A DNA stretch of 64,000 nucleotides from RYN-230 sp963770545 (GTDB lineage Bacteria > Actinomycetota > Actinomycetes > Streptosporangiales > Streptosporangiaceae). Under the pieces are notes generated by a model that saw only the letters and a list, made by a program, of their open reading frames with translations, did no database searches and had not been told where the DNA came from. The DNA is taken from the NCBI GenBank assembly GCA_963770545.1, contig CAVYQF010000025.1, positions 1 through 64,000 of the forward strand, read 5' to 3'. The position numbers and the translations under genes were made by a program. Positions 8,381-16,903 of the stretch are shown here, one piece after another; position 1 is the first letter of the stretch, and the number at the start of each line of letters is the position of its first letter.

Positions 8381-9109
8381 TTATGCGGCGGGCACAACCG
8401 CATCCAGGTGAACGGTCGGAGGGGCTTCAGCAATGATCGGAGACGGCCTGAATCCCTTGACCATGAGATAGATGCCAAGCGACAATTCCCACACGAATTC
8501 CGGGATGGTCGCGATGAACTGCGCTGCGGAGCCTGGCTCGATGACGTTGAACAGCACGGCGGTCCCCGAGACGATGATCAGCGGACCTCCGATCAGCCCC
8601 AGTATCGCCAGGCGCCGAGGCACGAGGCCGGATCGGTACATCAGGTAGCCCAGAATCAGCCCGTTCCCGACCCCGACGATCCAGCCCGGCCCGATCAGGA
8701 AGGTCCAGTCGTGGATCGCGACGAGCGACCTGCCGACCGGGACGAGTGAGCCTGCGCCGCCTGCGCCTCCGACGTCCCGCCGCAATGTCACGATCGCCAG
8801 GAGGCTGACGATGCCAATGGCGATGAAGGTGCTCTCGATGATACGGGCGGTGACGTAGCCGAGGGCGAGGCCCTCGTTCTGCCGTTTGAGGACGGGGAAC
8901 AGCACGACGGCGCTGCCCACGTTGGCGATGATGAGGATGATCTCGAGCAACGCGCCCAGGGCCACACGCGTGTCGGCGCCGGCGCCGACGATGTAGCCGG
9001 TATGGTCCAGCACCGGGCGGTACAGCAAGAGTGCGGCTGGAATCGACGTGAGAAATGTGATCAAGAAGAGCGCGCCCGCAATTAGCGCGGTCTTTCTGGT
9101 TGAGTTCAT
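8381..9109 (-). CDS. DUF4386 domain-containing membrane protein
   Basis: A 242-residue protein starting MNSTRKTALIAGALFLITFL. Hydrophobic segments suggest six membrane helices: residues near 8-28, 48-72, 88-108, 135-158, 165-187 and 205-222. The segment LGLIGGPLIIVSGTAVLF and the overall spacing match the DUF4386 family, whose function is unknown. The stop is followed by about 270 bases without a gene before the IS5 element. The opposite side is a long intergenic stretch, so it is probably transcribed alone. Confidence 0.8.
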   Translation of the reverse strand: MNSTRKTALIAGALFLITFLTSIPAALLLYRPVLDHTGYIVGAGADTRVALGALLEIILIIANVGSAVVLFPVLKRQNEGLALGYVTARIIESTFIAIGIVSLLAIVTLRRDVGGAGGAGSLVPVGRSLVAIHDWTFLIGPGWIVGVGNGLILGYLMYRSGLVPRRLAILGLIGGPLIIVSGTAVLFNVIEPGSAAQFIATIPEFVWELSLGIYLMVKGFRPSPIIAEAPPTVHLDAVVPAA

Positions 9110-9522
9110 CCGGGCTCTTTTCGCTGGTGGATCGACGAGGGACGGCTAAATGCTTGCCCCGTGGGTTAGGCCGCGCTGGTGTCATTTGACGTTGCGGCCG
9201 CCAGCCCCTGTTACTGCCGAATCCACCTCCGAACACACGGCCCGTGGGTGATATTGCTGACCGAGCGGCTATTACCACGACCATGGTCAGGTCCGTATGC
9301 AGGCTGGCTGCAGATGATGCGTGGATCATGTGGAGATCGTGATCAGCGACAGCTGATGTTGAGTGTGTGCTTGATGTAGACTCAAAGAGACCCCACTCCG
9401 AGTCAGCGCAGGCCCGCCCGGAGGTACGCACCAGGATCAGGGCCATGACTCGCAGGGATTCGCGTGATAGTGCTCAGTCATGCGGTCAGCGGCGGGCAGT
9501 ACCGCAGGGAAGAGAAAACATC
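9110..9522. other. Intergenic stretch between divergent genes
   Basis: It contains a perfect 10-bp palindrome GACCATGGTC (9279-9288), which could be a protein-binding site or chance. No promoter, RNA or protein was convincingly recognised. It must carry the promoter of the DUF4386 gene. Confidence 0.35.
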
Positions 9523-9726
9523 ATGACCGCGATCAAGGCCACCCGCCCCACGGCCCGCCAGCGCTCCTCATCCCAGAATGGGCTGCCTCCGCGGGTGCCT
9601 TATGTATACGGCCAGCAGACGCGCCGTAATACCTACGCTGCACGTATAGCCCGGCGAAACACTGAAGGATGGTGGCAGCCGCCTGCCAATTTGCCTGGGC
9701 AGAAACTCCCCCCGCCTGGCGTGTGA
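9523..9726 (+). CDS. Possible small basic protein
   Basis: A 67-codon open frame beginning MTAIKATRPTARQRSS after a good SD-like AGGGAAGAG. The first 20 codons show G/C-rich third positions, while the remainder does not. The product is rich in Arg, Gln and Pro, with no recognised domain. Its stop lies inside the first copy of the tandem repeat at 9701-9802, so the end may be secondary. It may be a degraded gene rather than an active one. Confidence 0.3.
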   Translation: MTAIKATRPTARQRSSSQNGLPPRVPYVYGQQTRRNTYAARIARRNTEGWWQPPANLPGQKLPPPGV

Positions 9727-9802
9727 AGAAACTCTCCCCGCCCGGCGCGTGAAGAAACTCTCCCGCCCGGCGCGTGAAGAAACTCTCCCGACCGGCGCGT
9801 GA
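9701..9802. repeat. Tandem direct repeat, four copies of 25-26 bp
   Basis: Copies at 9701-9726, 9727-9752, 9753-9777 and 9778-9802 follow the pattern AGAAACTCTCCCGCCCGG plus CGCGTGA. They differ by one to four bases, with the first copy the most divergent. There are no spacers between copies. The array ends 35 bp before the start codon of the DUF2252 gene, so it lies in or next to that gene's promoter. Confidence 0.85.
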
Positions 9803-9837
9803 TAGGTCCGCTTGGGCTTGGTTTACGCTGAGGCGTC

Positions 9838-11328
9838 ATGGAAGAGCGTTCGCACCCAGGTCAGACCTCGCGGGCCGGTACCACGCACGCGGCGGCCTCG
9901 ACGTTCGCGTCGGCCTGGAGGCGGGCCCACCTGACCGTGGATGAGCGGGTGGCCAGGGGCCGGGCCGCCCGCAAGCAGGCCCCGCGGTCGAGCCACGGGC
10001 GATGGACGCCCGAACCGGACCGCCCGGATCCGATCGCATTGCTTGAGGAGCAGGCGGAGAGCCGGGTCGCCAGCCTGGTACCCATCCGGTACGGGCGGAT
10101 GCTGGTCTCCCCTTTCACCTTCTACCGGGGCGCGGCGCTGATCATGGCGGCCGATCTGGCGGCGACCCCTCAGTCCGGGGTCACCGTGCAATTGTGCGGC
10201 GACGCGCACCTGTCAAATTTCGGCCTGTTCGGCAGCCCCGAGCGGCGGATGCTGTTCGATATCAACGATTTCGATGAGACCCTTCCCGGCCCGTGGGAGT
10301 GGGACGTCAAGCGCCTGGCCGCCAGCTTCGAGGTGATGGGGCGCGACCGCGGCTTCAGCCCGGCCGACCGCCGGGACGTCGTCATGGCCGCTGTCAAGGA
10401 GTACCGGGTCCGCATGCAGGAAGCGGCGGGGATGCGCTCCCTGGAGGCCTGGTACGAGCACCTCGAGGCCGGGATGCTGCTCAAGCTGGTTCGCAAAGAG
10501 GTGCGCGTCAAGCGGGTCAGCAAGAAAGAGGCGCGGGCGACCGAGGAGATGGTGGCCAAGGCGCGTACCCGCGACAGCACGCGGGTGTTCGCCAAGCGGG
10601 CGGACGAGGTCGGCGGTGAACTGCGGATCGTCGCCGATCCCCCGCTGATCATCCCGATCGAGGACCTGATCCAGCCGGGGTCGGAATGGGAAGACTCCGT
10701 TCCGATGATCAAGAAACTGCTCAGCACGTACCGGCACACGCTCGGGCGCCAGCACCACCCGGTCGAGGAGTACCGCTACGCCCACGCGGCCCACAAGGTC
10801 GTGGGCGTGGGCAGCGTCGGCACCCGCTGCTACATCATGCTGATGCTGGGCCGAGACGACAATGATCCCTTGTTCCTGCAGGTCAAGGAGGCGCAAGCGT
10901 CCGTCCTCGAACGCTTCCTGGGCGCGAGCGCATACTCACACCACGGCGAGCGGGTGGTGGCCGGGCAGCGTCTGATGCAAGCCGCGACCGACATCTTCCT
11001 GGGCTGGCAGCGCATCAAGGGGATGGACGGGGTCACCCGCGACTACTACGTGCGCCAGTTCCAGGACTGGAAGGGCAGCGCGGACGTGGACACCATGCTC
11101 CCCCCAGGAGCCACCCTGTACGCGCGGATCTGCGGAGCGACTCTGGCCCGGGCCCACGCCCGCTGGGGCGACCGGATCGCTATCGCCTCCTACCTCGGTA
11201 ACGGGGACGCTTTCGACCGGGCGATCGCAGACTTCTCCGCCGCGTACGCCGACCAGAACGAGCGGGACTATGCCGCGTTCCGGGCGGCCGTTGACTCAGG
11301 CCGGCTGACCGCCCAAACCGGGCTGTAG
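9838..11328 (+). CDS. DUF2252 domain-containing protein
   Basis: A 496-residue soluble protein that reads as a complete DUF2252 member. Around residues 118-132 it has LCGDAHLSNFGLF, followed by FDINDFDETLPGPWEWD. The GDxHxxN and DFD patterns resemble the catalytic loop and magnesium-binding motif of aminoglycoside-kinase-like folds, so a phosphotransferase role is possible but unproven. The C-terminal part contains YYVRQFQDWKGS and the LARAHARWGD segment typical of the family. It starts with ATG at 9838, just after the tandem repeat array. The next gene, encoding a PRC-barrel protein, begins 120 bp downstream and may be co-transcribed. The substrate is unknown. Confidence 0.88.
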   Translation: MEERSHPGQTSRAGTTHAAASTFASAWRRAHLTVDERVARGRAARKQAPRSSHGRWTPEPDRPDPIALLEEQAESRVASLVPIRYGRMLVSPFTFYRGAALIMAADLAATPQSGVTVQLCGDAHLSNFGLFGSPERRMLFDINDFDETLPGPWEWDVKRLAASFEVMGRDRGFSPADRRDVVMAAVKEYRVRMQEAAGMRSLEAWYEHLEAGMLLKLVRKEVRVKRVSKKEARATEEMVAKARTRDSTRVFAKRADEVGGELRIVADPPLIIPIEDLIQPGSEWEDSVPMIKKLLSTYRHTLGRQHHPVEEYRYAHAAHKVVGVGSVGTRCYIMLMLGRDDNDPLFLQVKEAQASVLERFLGASAYSHHGERVVAGQRLMQAATDIFLGWQRIKGMDGVTRDYYVRQFQDWKGSADVDTMLPPGATLYARICGATLARAHARWGDRIAIASYLGNGDAFDRAIADFSAAYADQNERDYAAFRAAVDSGRLTAQTGL

Positions 11329-11448
11329 CCGGGCCGGGAGCTTGTGCGGGTTGTTTGTGGCCGTCCCCGCGGGGTAGTCCGCATGCCTTGTACCTCGTCG
11401 CGCAGCCCAGGACACCGGCCTGCGTGCAGGCGGCAAAGGGAGACAGTC

Positions 11449-11814
11449 ATGACCAACTCGCAGGATGCCCAGCAGTACGTCCACCGCGCCGCGGTCAACG
11501 CCGAGGACAACAGGATCGGCAAGGTCAGCCGGGTGTTCAACGACGACCAGACTGGCCAGCCGATGTGGCTCCTCGTGGAGACCGGCCTGTTCGGCACCCG
11601 GCAGAGCTTCGCGCCGATCCACGGAGCCCGGCTGGATGGCGAGCGGGTCGTGCTGGCCGTGTCCAAGGACCAGATCAAGGGCGCCCCCAACGTCGACGAG
11701 GACGGTCACATCAGCGAGAGCGAGGAGGACGCGCTCCGCCAGTACTACAGCGGCCACGTCGGCAACGCCGGGGAGACCAGCGGTAACGGGGACAGCGGGC
11801 CGTCCGGGCGCTAG
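11449..11814 (+). CDS. PRC-barrel domain-containing protein
   Basis: A 121-residue protein starting MTNSQDAQQYVHRAAVN. The SD-like GGGAGA is 5-8 bases upstream. Residues 10-80 form a PRC-barrel: an initial conserved AEDNRIGKVSRVFND, then PMWLLVETGLFGTRQSFAPI and RVVLAVSKDQIKGAPN. In actinobacteria such proteins are often stress-associated and of unknown molecular function. The C-terminal 35 residues are acidic, then rich in Gly and Ser, and probably disordered. It follows the DUF2252 gene on the same strand. Confidence 0.85.
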   Translation: MTNSQDAQQYVHRAAVNAEDNRIGKVSRVFNDDQTGQPMWLLVETGLFGTRQSFAPIHGARLDGERVVLAVSKDQIKGAPNVDEDGHISESEEDALRQYYSGHVGNAGETSGNGDSGPSGR

Positions 11815-12035
11815 CCAGGGTCAGGTAGCCGATGGCCTGCCCATGGCATCGGCCGGTAAAGCCCGCCCTCTCCAGGGCCCGCCGCTCGCCGACGTTGGTG
11901 ATCTCGGTTCCGTTCCTGGGCATCAGCGTGCCGCGGTCCTCACCGAGCAGGCCATTCTCCTCCCCCTCCCGCCGGCTCGTCGGTGCCCCGGATGCCGTCC
12001 CGAGTGAAGACCGGGCTTCCGGGTAGCAGGGCGCC

Positions 12036-12542
12036 ATGCTGTGGGCTTTGGGCGCTCTCGTGGTCATCGGCGCAGGACTGCCGCTGACCGCGTGGCTGGC
12101 CACTCGCGGCCTGGCCCGCCGGCCCTCGGCTCCGCTCCAGCCATATCACGGACGTGCCGAAACGTGGATTCACCGCGAGTACCAGTTGGGCTGGCCCGAG
12201 TGCTCCCTGATCCATGACGCGGTCGCCCGGGGCCGCCGGGTCGGTGATCCGGGACTGGAGGACGCCGCGCACCGGCTGGCCGACGCGACCCTCCGCAGAA
12301 AGGTTCCCGGAACCCGGGTCCTGTATCTAGCCGCCGGGGCGAACCTGGTACTGGGTCCTGCCATGATAGGTCTCGCAATCGCCTCACTCTTTCTGTCTGA
12401 GAATAGATTTCTGGCAGTGTATTTTGTTATCGAAGGCGCATTGTTCTCTTCCCTTGGCTGGCACAATTACGTACGTGGGCCGAGAAAACAACGAAACAAC
12501 GCCGCCCGCGCTCTGGACCTCAACCAGCCCTCCGGAACTTGA
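12036..12542 (+). CDS. Hypothetical membrane protein
   Basis: A 168-residue protein starting MLWALGALVVIGAGLPLTAW. One N-terminal membrane segment is followed by a soluble stretch of about 75 residues containing HDAVARGRRVGDPGLEDAAHRLADATLRR, here broken for length into VARGRRVGDPGLEDA and neighbours. Two further hydrophobic segments lie near residues 98-117 and 125-145. The C-terminus is basic. The codon use is typical of the genome except for an A/T-richer patch around 12400-12470. I do not recognise the family. It stands alone between the PRC-barrel gene and the beta-lactamase-like gene. Confidence 0.6.
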   Translation: MLWALGALVVIGAGLPLTAWLATRGLARRPSAPLQPYHGRAETWIHREYQLGWPECSLIHDAVARGRRVGDPGLEDAAHRLADATLRRKVPGTRVLYLAAGANLVLGPAMIGLAIASLFLSENRFLAVYFVIEGALFSSLGWHNYVRGPRKQRNNAARALDLNQPSGT

Positions 12543-12671
12543 GCTGCACCCCTGGTTAACCCGTGCGTGAGGACGGCCGCCGGGGGGTAAGACCGCAGGG
12601 TGGCGCCGCCTGATCGTCTATGCCGGGTGGCCGCAACGTGCCCCGTAATCTGTGACTAAATTGGGGTAATA

Positions 12672-14018
12672 GTGGAAAAGCTCCCGAGCGGATGGAGCCG
12701 GCCCATTCAGGTGAGGGCCCCGGCCGTGGCCGCGGCCGCCGTCTCCGCCCTGGCGGTTTCGCTGAGCGCCTGCTCGGCCCCGGCCATCACAGCGAAAACC
12801 CTGCAGGTCACGACCATCCCATCGCCGTCGCCGCAAGCGTCGGCGATCGCCGCGATCGTTCGCCAGGCGATGCGGACCTATCATCTGCGGGCGGTCATCG
12901 TGAGAGTCACCCAGGGCAGCAAGGTTGTCACGACCCAGGCGTCCGGCCCGTCGATGGCCGGGGTGCCGGCCACCCCGGCCATGCATTTCCGCGACGGCTC
13001 CATCGCCTTTGCGTACGTGGCCACGTTGCTCATGGAATACGTGGACGAGCACAGGGTGAGCCTCAACGACCCCCTCAGCCGCTGGGTACCGTCGTTGCCG
13101 GAGGCCCGCCAGGTCACGCTGAAGATGCTGGCCAACCAGACGTCCGGGTATCCGGACTTCGAGACCGACCCGGCCTGGACCGCGGCCTTTAACGCCGACC
13201 CGTTCCGGATCTTCACCTATCAGGAGCGGCTCGGCTACGCCTTCCGCCGGCCAGTCCTGTTCCCGCCCGGAAAGAACTGGGGCTACTCGGCCACCAACTT
13301 CATGATCCTCGGCCACATCCTGTCCATGATCGGGAAGGAGCCACTGGCCACGCTGCTGCGCCGGAGGGTGCTCAAACCCATGGGCCTGACCGGCACCACC
13401 AGCTCTGAGACGTCCTCCCTGCCGGGCCCGGTGCTCCACTCGTTCAGCTCCGGGCGGGAAGCGGCCCTCCATATCCCGCCCCGGGCCAGGTTTTATGAAG
13501 AGGCGACGTACTGGAACACCGTCTGGGGAACCCCGACCGGGGCGAACGAGACCACCAACGTCTACGACCTGATCAAGACGGCCGTGGCCGTCGGCACCGG
13601 CCAGCTCCTGTCGAGGTCGAGCTACCACGCCATGATCGGCTCCCACCTGCTCGGCTTCGGGCACAAACAGCGCGACTGCGCACCCAGCTGCTTCAAGCAG
13701 ATCCCCGCGTACAACTTCGGGCTGGGCGTGGTGAAGGCGGGATCGTGGATCCTGCAGGACTCGCTGCTGTCCGGCTGGAGCTCCACCGAGGCGTATCTCC
13801 CGGCCCGGAAGATCGCGATCGCGGTGGCCGCGACCTTCGACCCGGCCGCGTTCAACTCGGCGGGGGTGGAACCCAACGCCGCCGACCCGATCTTCCGGTC
13901 GATCGGCGCCTACCTGGCCCCGGACGACCCGCCGCGCACGAAGAAAGTGACCCGCGACGCCCCGAGGGTGGCCGGGTTAGGCTTTCACTACGTCGTCCTA
14001 ACGGGGAGGCGCCAGTGA
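12672..14018 (+). CDS. Beta-lactamase-related lipoprotein lacking catalytic residues
   Basis: A 448-residue protein from a GTG start with a lipoprotein signal peptide ending LSAC. The fold and order of motifs match the serine beta-lactamase/PBP4 family: an FRDGSIAFAYVATLLMEY segment where members have SxxK, PLSRWVP, and PPGKNWGYSATNFMILGH where members have YSN. The catalytic lysine of SxxK is Phe (SIAF), and the Asn of YSN is Ala. It is therefore probably not an active acyl-serine enzyme and may bind peptidoglycan or another ligand instead. It ends by overlapping the GTG of the DUF1707 gene (GTGA), so the two are translationally coupled. Confidence 0.8.
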   Translation: MEKLPSGWSRPIQVRAPAVAAAAVSALAVSLSACSAPAITAKTLQVTTIPSPSPQASAIAAIVRQAMRTYHLRAVIVRVTQGSKVVTTQASGPSMAGVPATPAMHFRDGSIAFAYVATLLMEYVDEHRVSLNDPLSRWVPSLPEARQVTLKMLANQTSGYPDFETDPAWTAAFNADPFRIFTYQERLGYAFRRPVLFPPGKNWGYSATNFMILGHILSMIGKEPLATLLRRRVLKPMGLTGTTSSETSSLPGPVLHSFSSGREAALHIPPRARFYEEATYWNTVWGTPTGANETTNVYDLIKTAVAVGTGQLLSRSSYHAMIGSHLLGFGHKQRDCAPSCFKQIPAYNFGLGVVKAGSWILQDSLLSGWSSTEAYLPARKIAIAVAATFDPAAFNSAGVEPNAADPIFRSIGAYLAPDDPPRTKKVTRDAPRVAGLGFHYVVLTGRRQ

Positions 14019-14485
14019 CGGCAGGGCCCGGAGACCAGACGCCAGGCGCGGGAGACCGCAGTCGCCTGCGGGCGTCACACGCCGACCGCGAGCAGGTCAT
14101 TGACGTGGTCAAGGCCGCGTTCGTGCAAGGCCGGCTGGCCAAGGACGAGTTTGACCAGCGCATCGGGCGGGTTTTCGCGTCGCGGACCTACGGGGATCTG
14201 GCCGTGGTCACCGCCGACATCCCCGCCAGGCTGATCCAGGCCCAGGCGGCGCAGGAACCGGCTCGCCCGTCCGCGGGGATCTCGATGGACAAGAAGGTGA
14301 TCAGGTCGTGGGCCAGCGCGACGGTCATGCTGCCGGGCATGGTGGTGGCCGCCTCGGCGATGCAGTCCGGGCAGCCCGCGGTGTTCGGCCTGATCGTCGC
14401 GCTGGTGTTCGCCTGCCTGGTGGCCCTGCCGGTCAGCGGGCTGGTGATGTTGCACTCCCGCTGCGAGAAGCACTCCAGCGGTTAA
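14015..14485 (+). CDS. DUF1707 domain-containing membrane protein
   Basis: A 156-residue protein from a GTG that overlaps the preceding stop. Residues 15-70 carry the DUF1707 SHOCT-like domain (RASHADREQVIDVVKAAF followed by GRLAKDEFDQRIG), which is common in actinobacteria and usually tethered to the membrane. Two hydrophobic helices follow (ATVMLPGMVVAASAM and LIVALVFACLVALPV). The function of this domain is not known; it is often seen next to envelope or signalling proteins. Its 3' end overlaps the convergent methyltransferase gene by four bases. Confidence 0.83.
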   Translation: MTAGPGDQTPGAGDRSRLRASHADREQVIDVVKAAFVQGRLAKDEFDQRIGRVFASRTYGDLAVVTADIPARLIQAQAAQEPARPSAGISMDKKVIRSWASATVMLPGMVVAASAMQSGQPAVFGLIVALVFACLVALPVSGLVMLHSRCEKHSSG

Positions 14486-15369
14486 CCGGGCCGTGCGGCG
14501 CCCCCGGGGGCGGCCCGGGCGACGCGCTCATTGGCCGCCAGCACCTGCGCGGGGTCGATCTCGAAGCCGAGGTACGAGCAGCCGAGCAGGCGGGCGGCCA
14601 CGCCCGTGGTACCGGACCCGCTGAACGGGTCGAGCACGATGACGTCGTGGCCCAGAGCCCCGTAGGCCTGGATGCACCGGCGCGGGAGTTCCTCCGGGAA
14701 CCGGGAGAAATGCCTCAGCCCGGTCAGCTTTTCGTTGCTGATTTCCCAGATGGAGCCGACCGGGGGCGCGGTACGAAACGGATGCCGCTCCTCGCGGGCG
14801 AACAGGTAGATGGTTTCGTGCTGCCGGTGCGGGCGGCGGCACTTCCCTTCCGGCATCGGATTGCGCTTACGCCAGATCACCTCGCCGCGGAACAGCCAGC
14901 CCGCATCGCACATCGCGATGACCAGGCGGTAGGGGAGGGCGAGGAGGTTCCCGTACTGGAGCCACGGCTCATTGGAGTCCAGGAACGCTTTCCGGCGGTG
15001 CCGGGGCTTGACGTAGGCGGAGTTGGCGGGGTCGAGGCCGGTCCCGCCGGGTCCGAGGGTGCTGTAGGAGTGGTCCTCGCGGCGCCAGTTCACCGGCGTG
15101 TTGTAGGCGTCGCCGACGTTGAGCCACAGCAGGCCATCCGGTTTCAGCTTGGGCAGCAGCGAGCTGAAAAGCGCGGTGAGTTCGGCGATGTAAGCGCGGG
15201 GATCGGATTCGACGCCATTGCCCTCGGACATGCGCTGACCCCAGTACGGCGGGCTGGTCACCGTGATGTCGATGCAATTATCTGGCAAATCGAGGATTAG
15301 TTTCCGGCAGTCACCCTGCGTGACCTCATTCAATGGGAAAGGTCCCACTGATGAGATCGGCACGCTCAC
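14482..15369 (-). CDS. DNA methyltransferase, N4-cytosine type, orphan
   Basis: A 295-residue protein in which the catalytic motif TSPPYWG (near residue 39) precedes the S-adenosylmethionine motif DPFSGSGTTGVAA (near residue 247). That order defines the beta class, and SPPYW is typical of N4-cytosine enzymes. Between them lie a target-recognition stretch and the conserved EVIWRKRNPMPEG. No restriction endonuclease gene is adjacent, so this is an orphan or regulatory methyltransferase. The start MSVPISSVG is divergent from the TetR gene, with about 135 bp between them. The length is normal for a complete enzyme. The recognition sequence cannot be predicted. Confidence 0.88.
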   Translation of the reverse strand: MSVPISSVGPFPLNEVTQGDCRKLILDLPDNCIDITVTSPPYWGQRMSEGNGVESDPRAYIAELTALFSSLLPKLKPDGLLWLNVGDAYNTPVNWRREDHSYSTLGPGGTGLDPANSAYVKPRHRRKAFLDSNEPWLQYGNLLALPYRLVIAMCDAGWLFRGEVIWRKRNPMPEGKCRRPHRQHETIYLFAREERHPFRTAPPVGSIWEISNEKLTGLRHFSRFPEELPRRCIQAYGALGHDVIVLDPFSGSGTTGVAARLLGCSYLGFEIDPAQVLAANERVARAAPGGAARPG

Positions 15370-15504
15370 TCCTGCTCATTACCGGATGACAATAGCCCGC
15401 ATTATATCTAACGCCTGCCGGGTGCCGGGGACACCGTCACGGTCGCCCGGGGCCGGGCGCCGCCGCCGCTTGACAGGCGTCCCTCCCGGGTACACGATCT
15501 ATTC

Positions 15505-16143
15505 ATGATAGTTTCACCTAATCGCGATAGGAAAGCCGAACGGCGTGAGGCAACCCGCCAGGAGATCCTGTCCGCAGCCTGGGATGCCGCGCACGAGAGC
15601 AGCCTGGCCGGGCTGACCCTGCGTGATATCGCCACCCGGGTAGGCATGCAGCAGCCCTCGCTGTACTCGCACTTCGCCTCGAAGAACGCCATCTACGACG
15701 GGATGTTCGAGCAGGCCTGGCGGACCTTCTTGGACCACGCCAGGGAGGGACTGGCAGACCTGCCCACCGGACCGCGCGCACGGCTGACCGCCATCGCCGA
15801 GCGCTATTTCGATTTCGCCGTCGCCGACCTGGCCCGGCACCAGCTGATGGACGTCAGCGTCGTACCCGGCTTCCATCCCAGCCCCGAGGCCTATGCGCCC
15901 GCCCTGGAGGTCTACGGGCTGATGCAGCAGGAGCTGGAAAGCCTGGGGATCACCTCAGATCAGGACGCTGACCTGTTCACCGCGCTCATCGCAGGCTTGA
16001 TCTCCCAGCAGCTCGCCAACGACCCGGGCGGCCAGCGATGGCGCCGCCTCATCCCGCGGCTGATCTCCATGTTCGCGGACGACCTTGACCTGCCCCGCAT
16101 CGACCAGACCCGCATCGACCAGACCCGGAAGAAGACATCATGA
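15505..16143 (+). CDS. TetR family transcriptional regulator
   Basis: A 212-residue protein with a typical N-terminal TetR helix-turn-helix: REATRQEILSAAWD, then LTLRDIATRVGMQQPSLYSHF and the KNAIYDGMFEQAW helix. The C-terminal ligand domain is of the TetR_C_13-like size. Its tail contains a 15-bp DNA duplication coding RIDQT twice. The stop overlaps the ATG of the downstream mycothiol-dependent enzyme (ATGA), so the two form an operon, and the regulator probably controls this pair in response to a small molecule. An operator would be expected in the 135-bp divergent region but was not identified. Confidence 0.9.
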   Translation: MIVSPNRDRKAERREATRQEILSAAWDAAHESSLAGLTLRDIATRVGMQQPSLYSHFASKNAIYDGMFEQAWRTFLDHAREGLADLPTGPRARLTAIAERYFDFAVADLARHQLMDVSVVPGFHPSPEAYAPALEVYGLMQQELESLGITSDQDADLFTALIAGLISQQLANDPGGQRWRRLIPRLISMFADDLDLPRIDQTRIDQTRKKTS

Positions 16144-16895
16144 ATCCACGCACACCCGCTCTGCCCCGGCCGCTGACCCTGCGCCTGGCCGCCACCGAGT
16201 ACGACCGATGCACCGCCGTATTTTCCTCCCTGGAGCCAGAGCACTGGACCACCGCGACGGACTGCCCGGCCTGGGATGTCCGGGAGATGGCCGCGCACAT
16301 GCTCGGGATGGTCGAGATGGCCGCGTCGATGCGGGAGAACCTCCGCCAGCAGCGCCTGGCCCGCCGCGCCGTGGACCAGGCTGGCGGCCTCTATATCGAC
16401 GCCCTCACTCAGCTTCAGGTCAACGAGCGCGCAAGCTGGGCCCCCGACCGGATTACCGGGCGCTACCGGGCCCGCACCCCGAAGGCCGTGACCGGGCGGC
16501 GCCGCGCGCCGTCATTCATCCGCCATCGCACCATGCCCCAGCTCATGGACGTCAACGGCGCCCAGGAGCCGTGGACTTTCGGCTACCTCATCGACATCAT
16601 CCTGACCCGTGACCCGTGGATGCACCGCGTCGACATCTCCCAGGCCACCGGGACCCCGCTGCAGCTGACCGCCGATCACGACGGCGTGATCGTGGCCGAT
16701 ATCGTCGCCGAGTGGTCCGACCGCCACGGTAAGGACTTCACGCTGACCCTGACCGGCCCCGCGGGCGGCACCTGGGCGGCCGCAGAGAACGGCCCGGCCA
16801 TGACCTTGGATGCCATCGACTTCTGCCGCGCGGTGGCCCGGCGTCCGGCCAGCATCACCCTGGGCGAACTGATGAACACCGAGGTCCCGTTCTAA
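16140..16895 (+). CDS. Maleylpyruvate isomerase family mycothiol-dependent enzyme
   Basis: A 251-residue protein with the DinB-like mycothiol-binding domain: LEPEHWTTATDCPAWDVREM near residue 40, then MAAHMLGMVEMA, where conserved histidines coordinate metal. The later HRVDISQATG segment matches the family too. Enzymes of this type use mycothiol, the actinobacterial thiol, for isomerisation or detoxification; the exact substrate is open. It is translationally coupled to the TetR gene upstream, which suggests inducible expression. The C-terminal part has the usual domain end with ITLGELMNTEVPF. Confidence 0.83.
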   Translation: MNPRTPALPRPLTLRLAATEYDRCTAVFSSLEPEHWTTATDCPAWDVREMAAHMLGMVEMAASMRENLRQQRLARRAVDQAGGLYIDALTQLQVNERASWAPDRITGRYRARTPKAVTGRRRAPSFIRHRTMPQLMDVNGAQEPWTFGYLIDIILTRDPWMHRVDISQATGTPLQLTADHDGVIVADIVAEWSDRHGKDFTLTLTGPAGGTWAAAENGPAMTLDAIDFCRAVARRPASITLGELMNTEVPF

Positions 16896-16903
16896 AGCAC
16901 CGG

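Noticed and set aside
9701..9802. CRISPR-like repeat
   Set aside because: Copies abut directly without unique spacers and no cas gene is near, so it is an ordinary tandem repeat.
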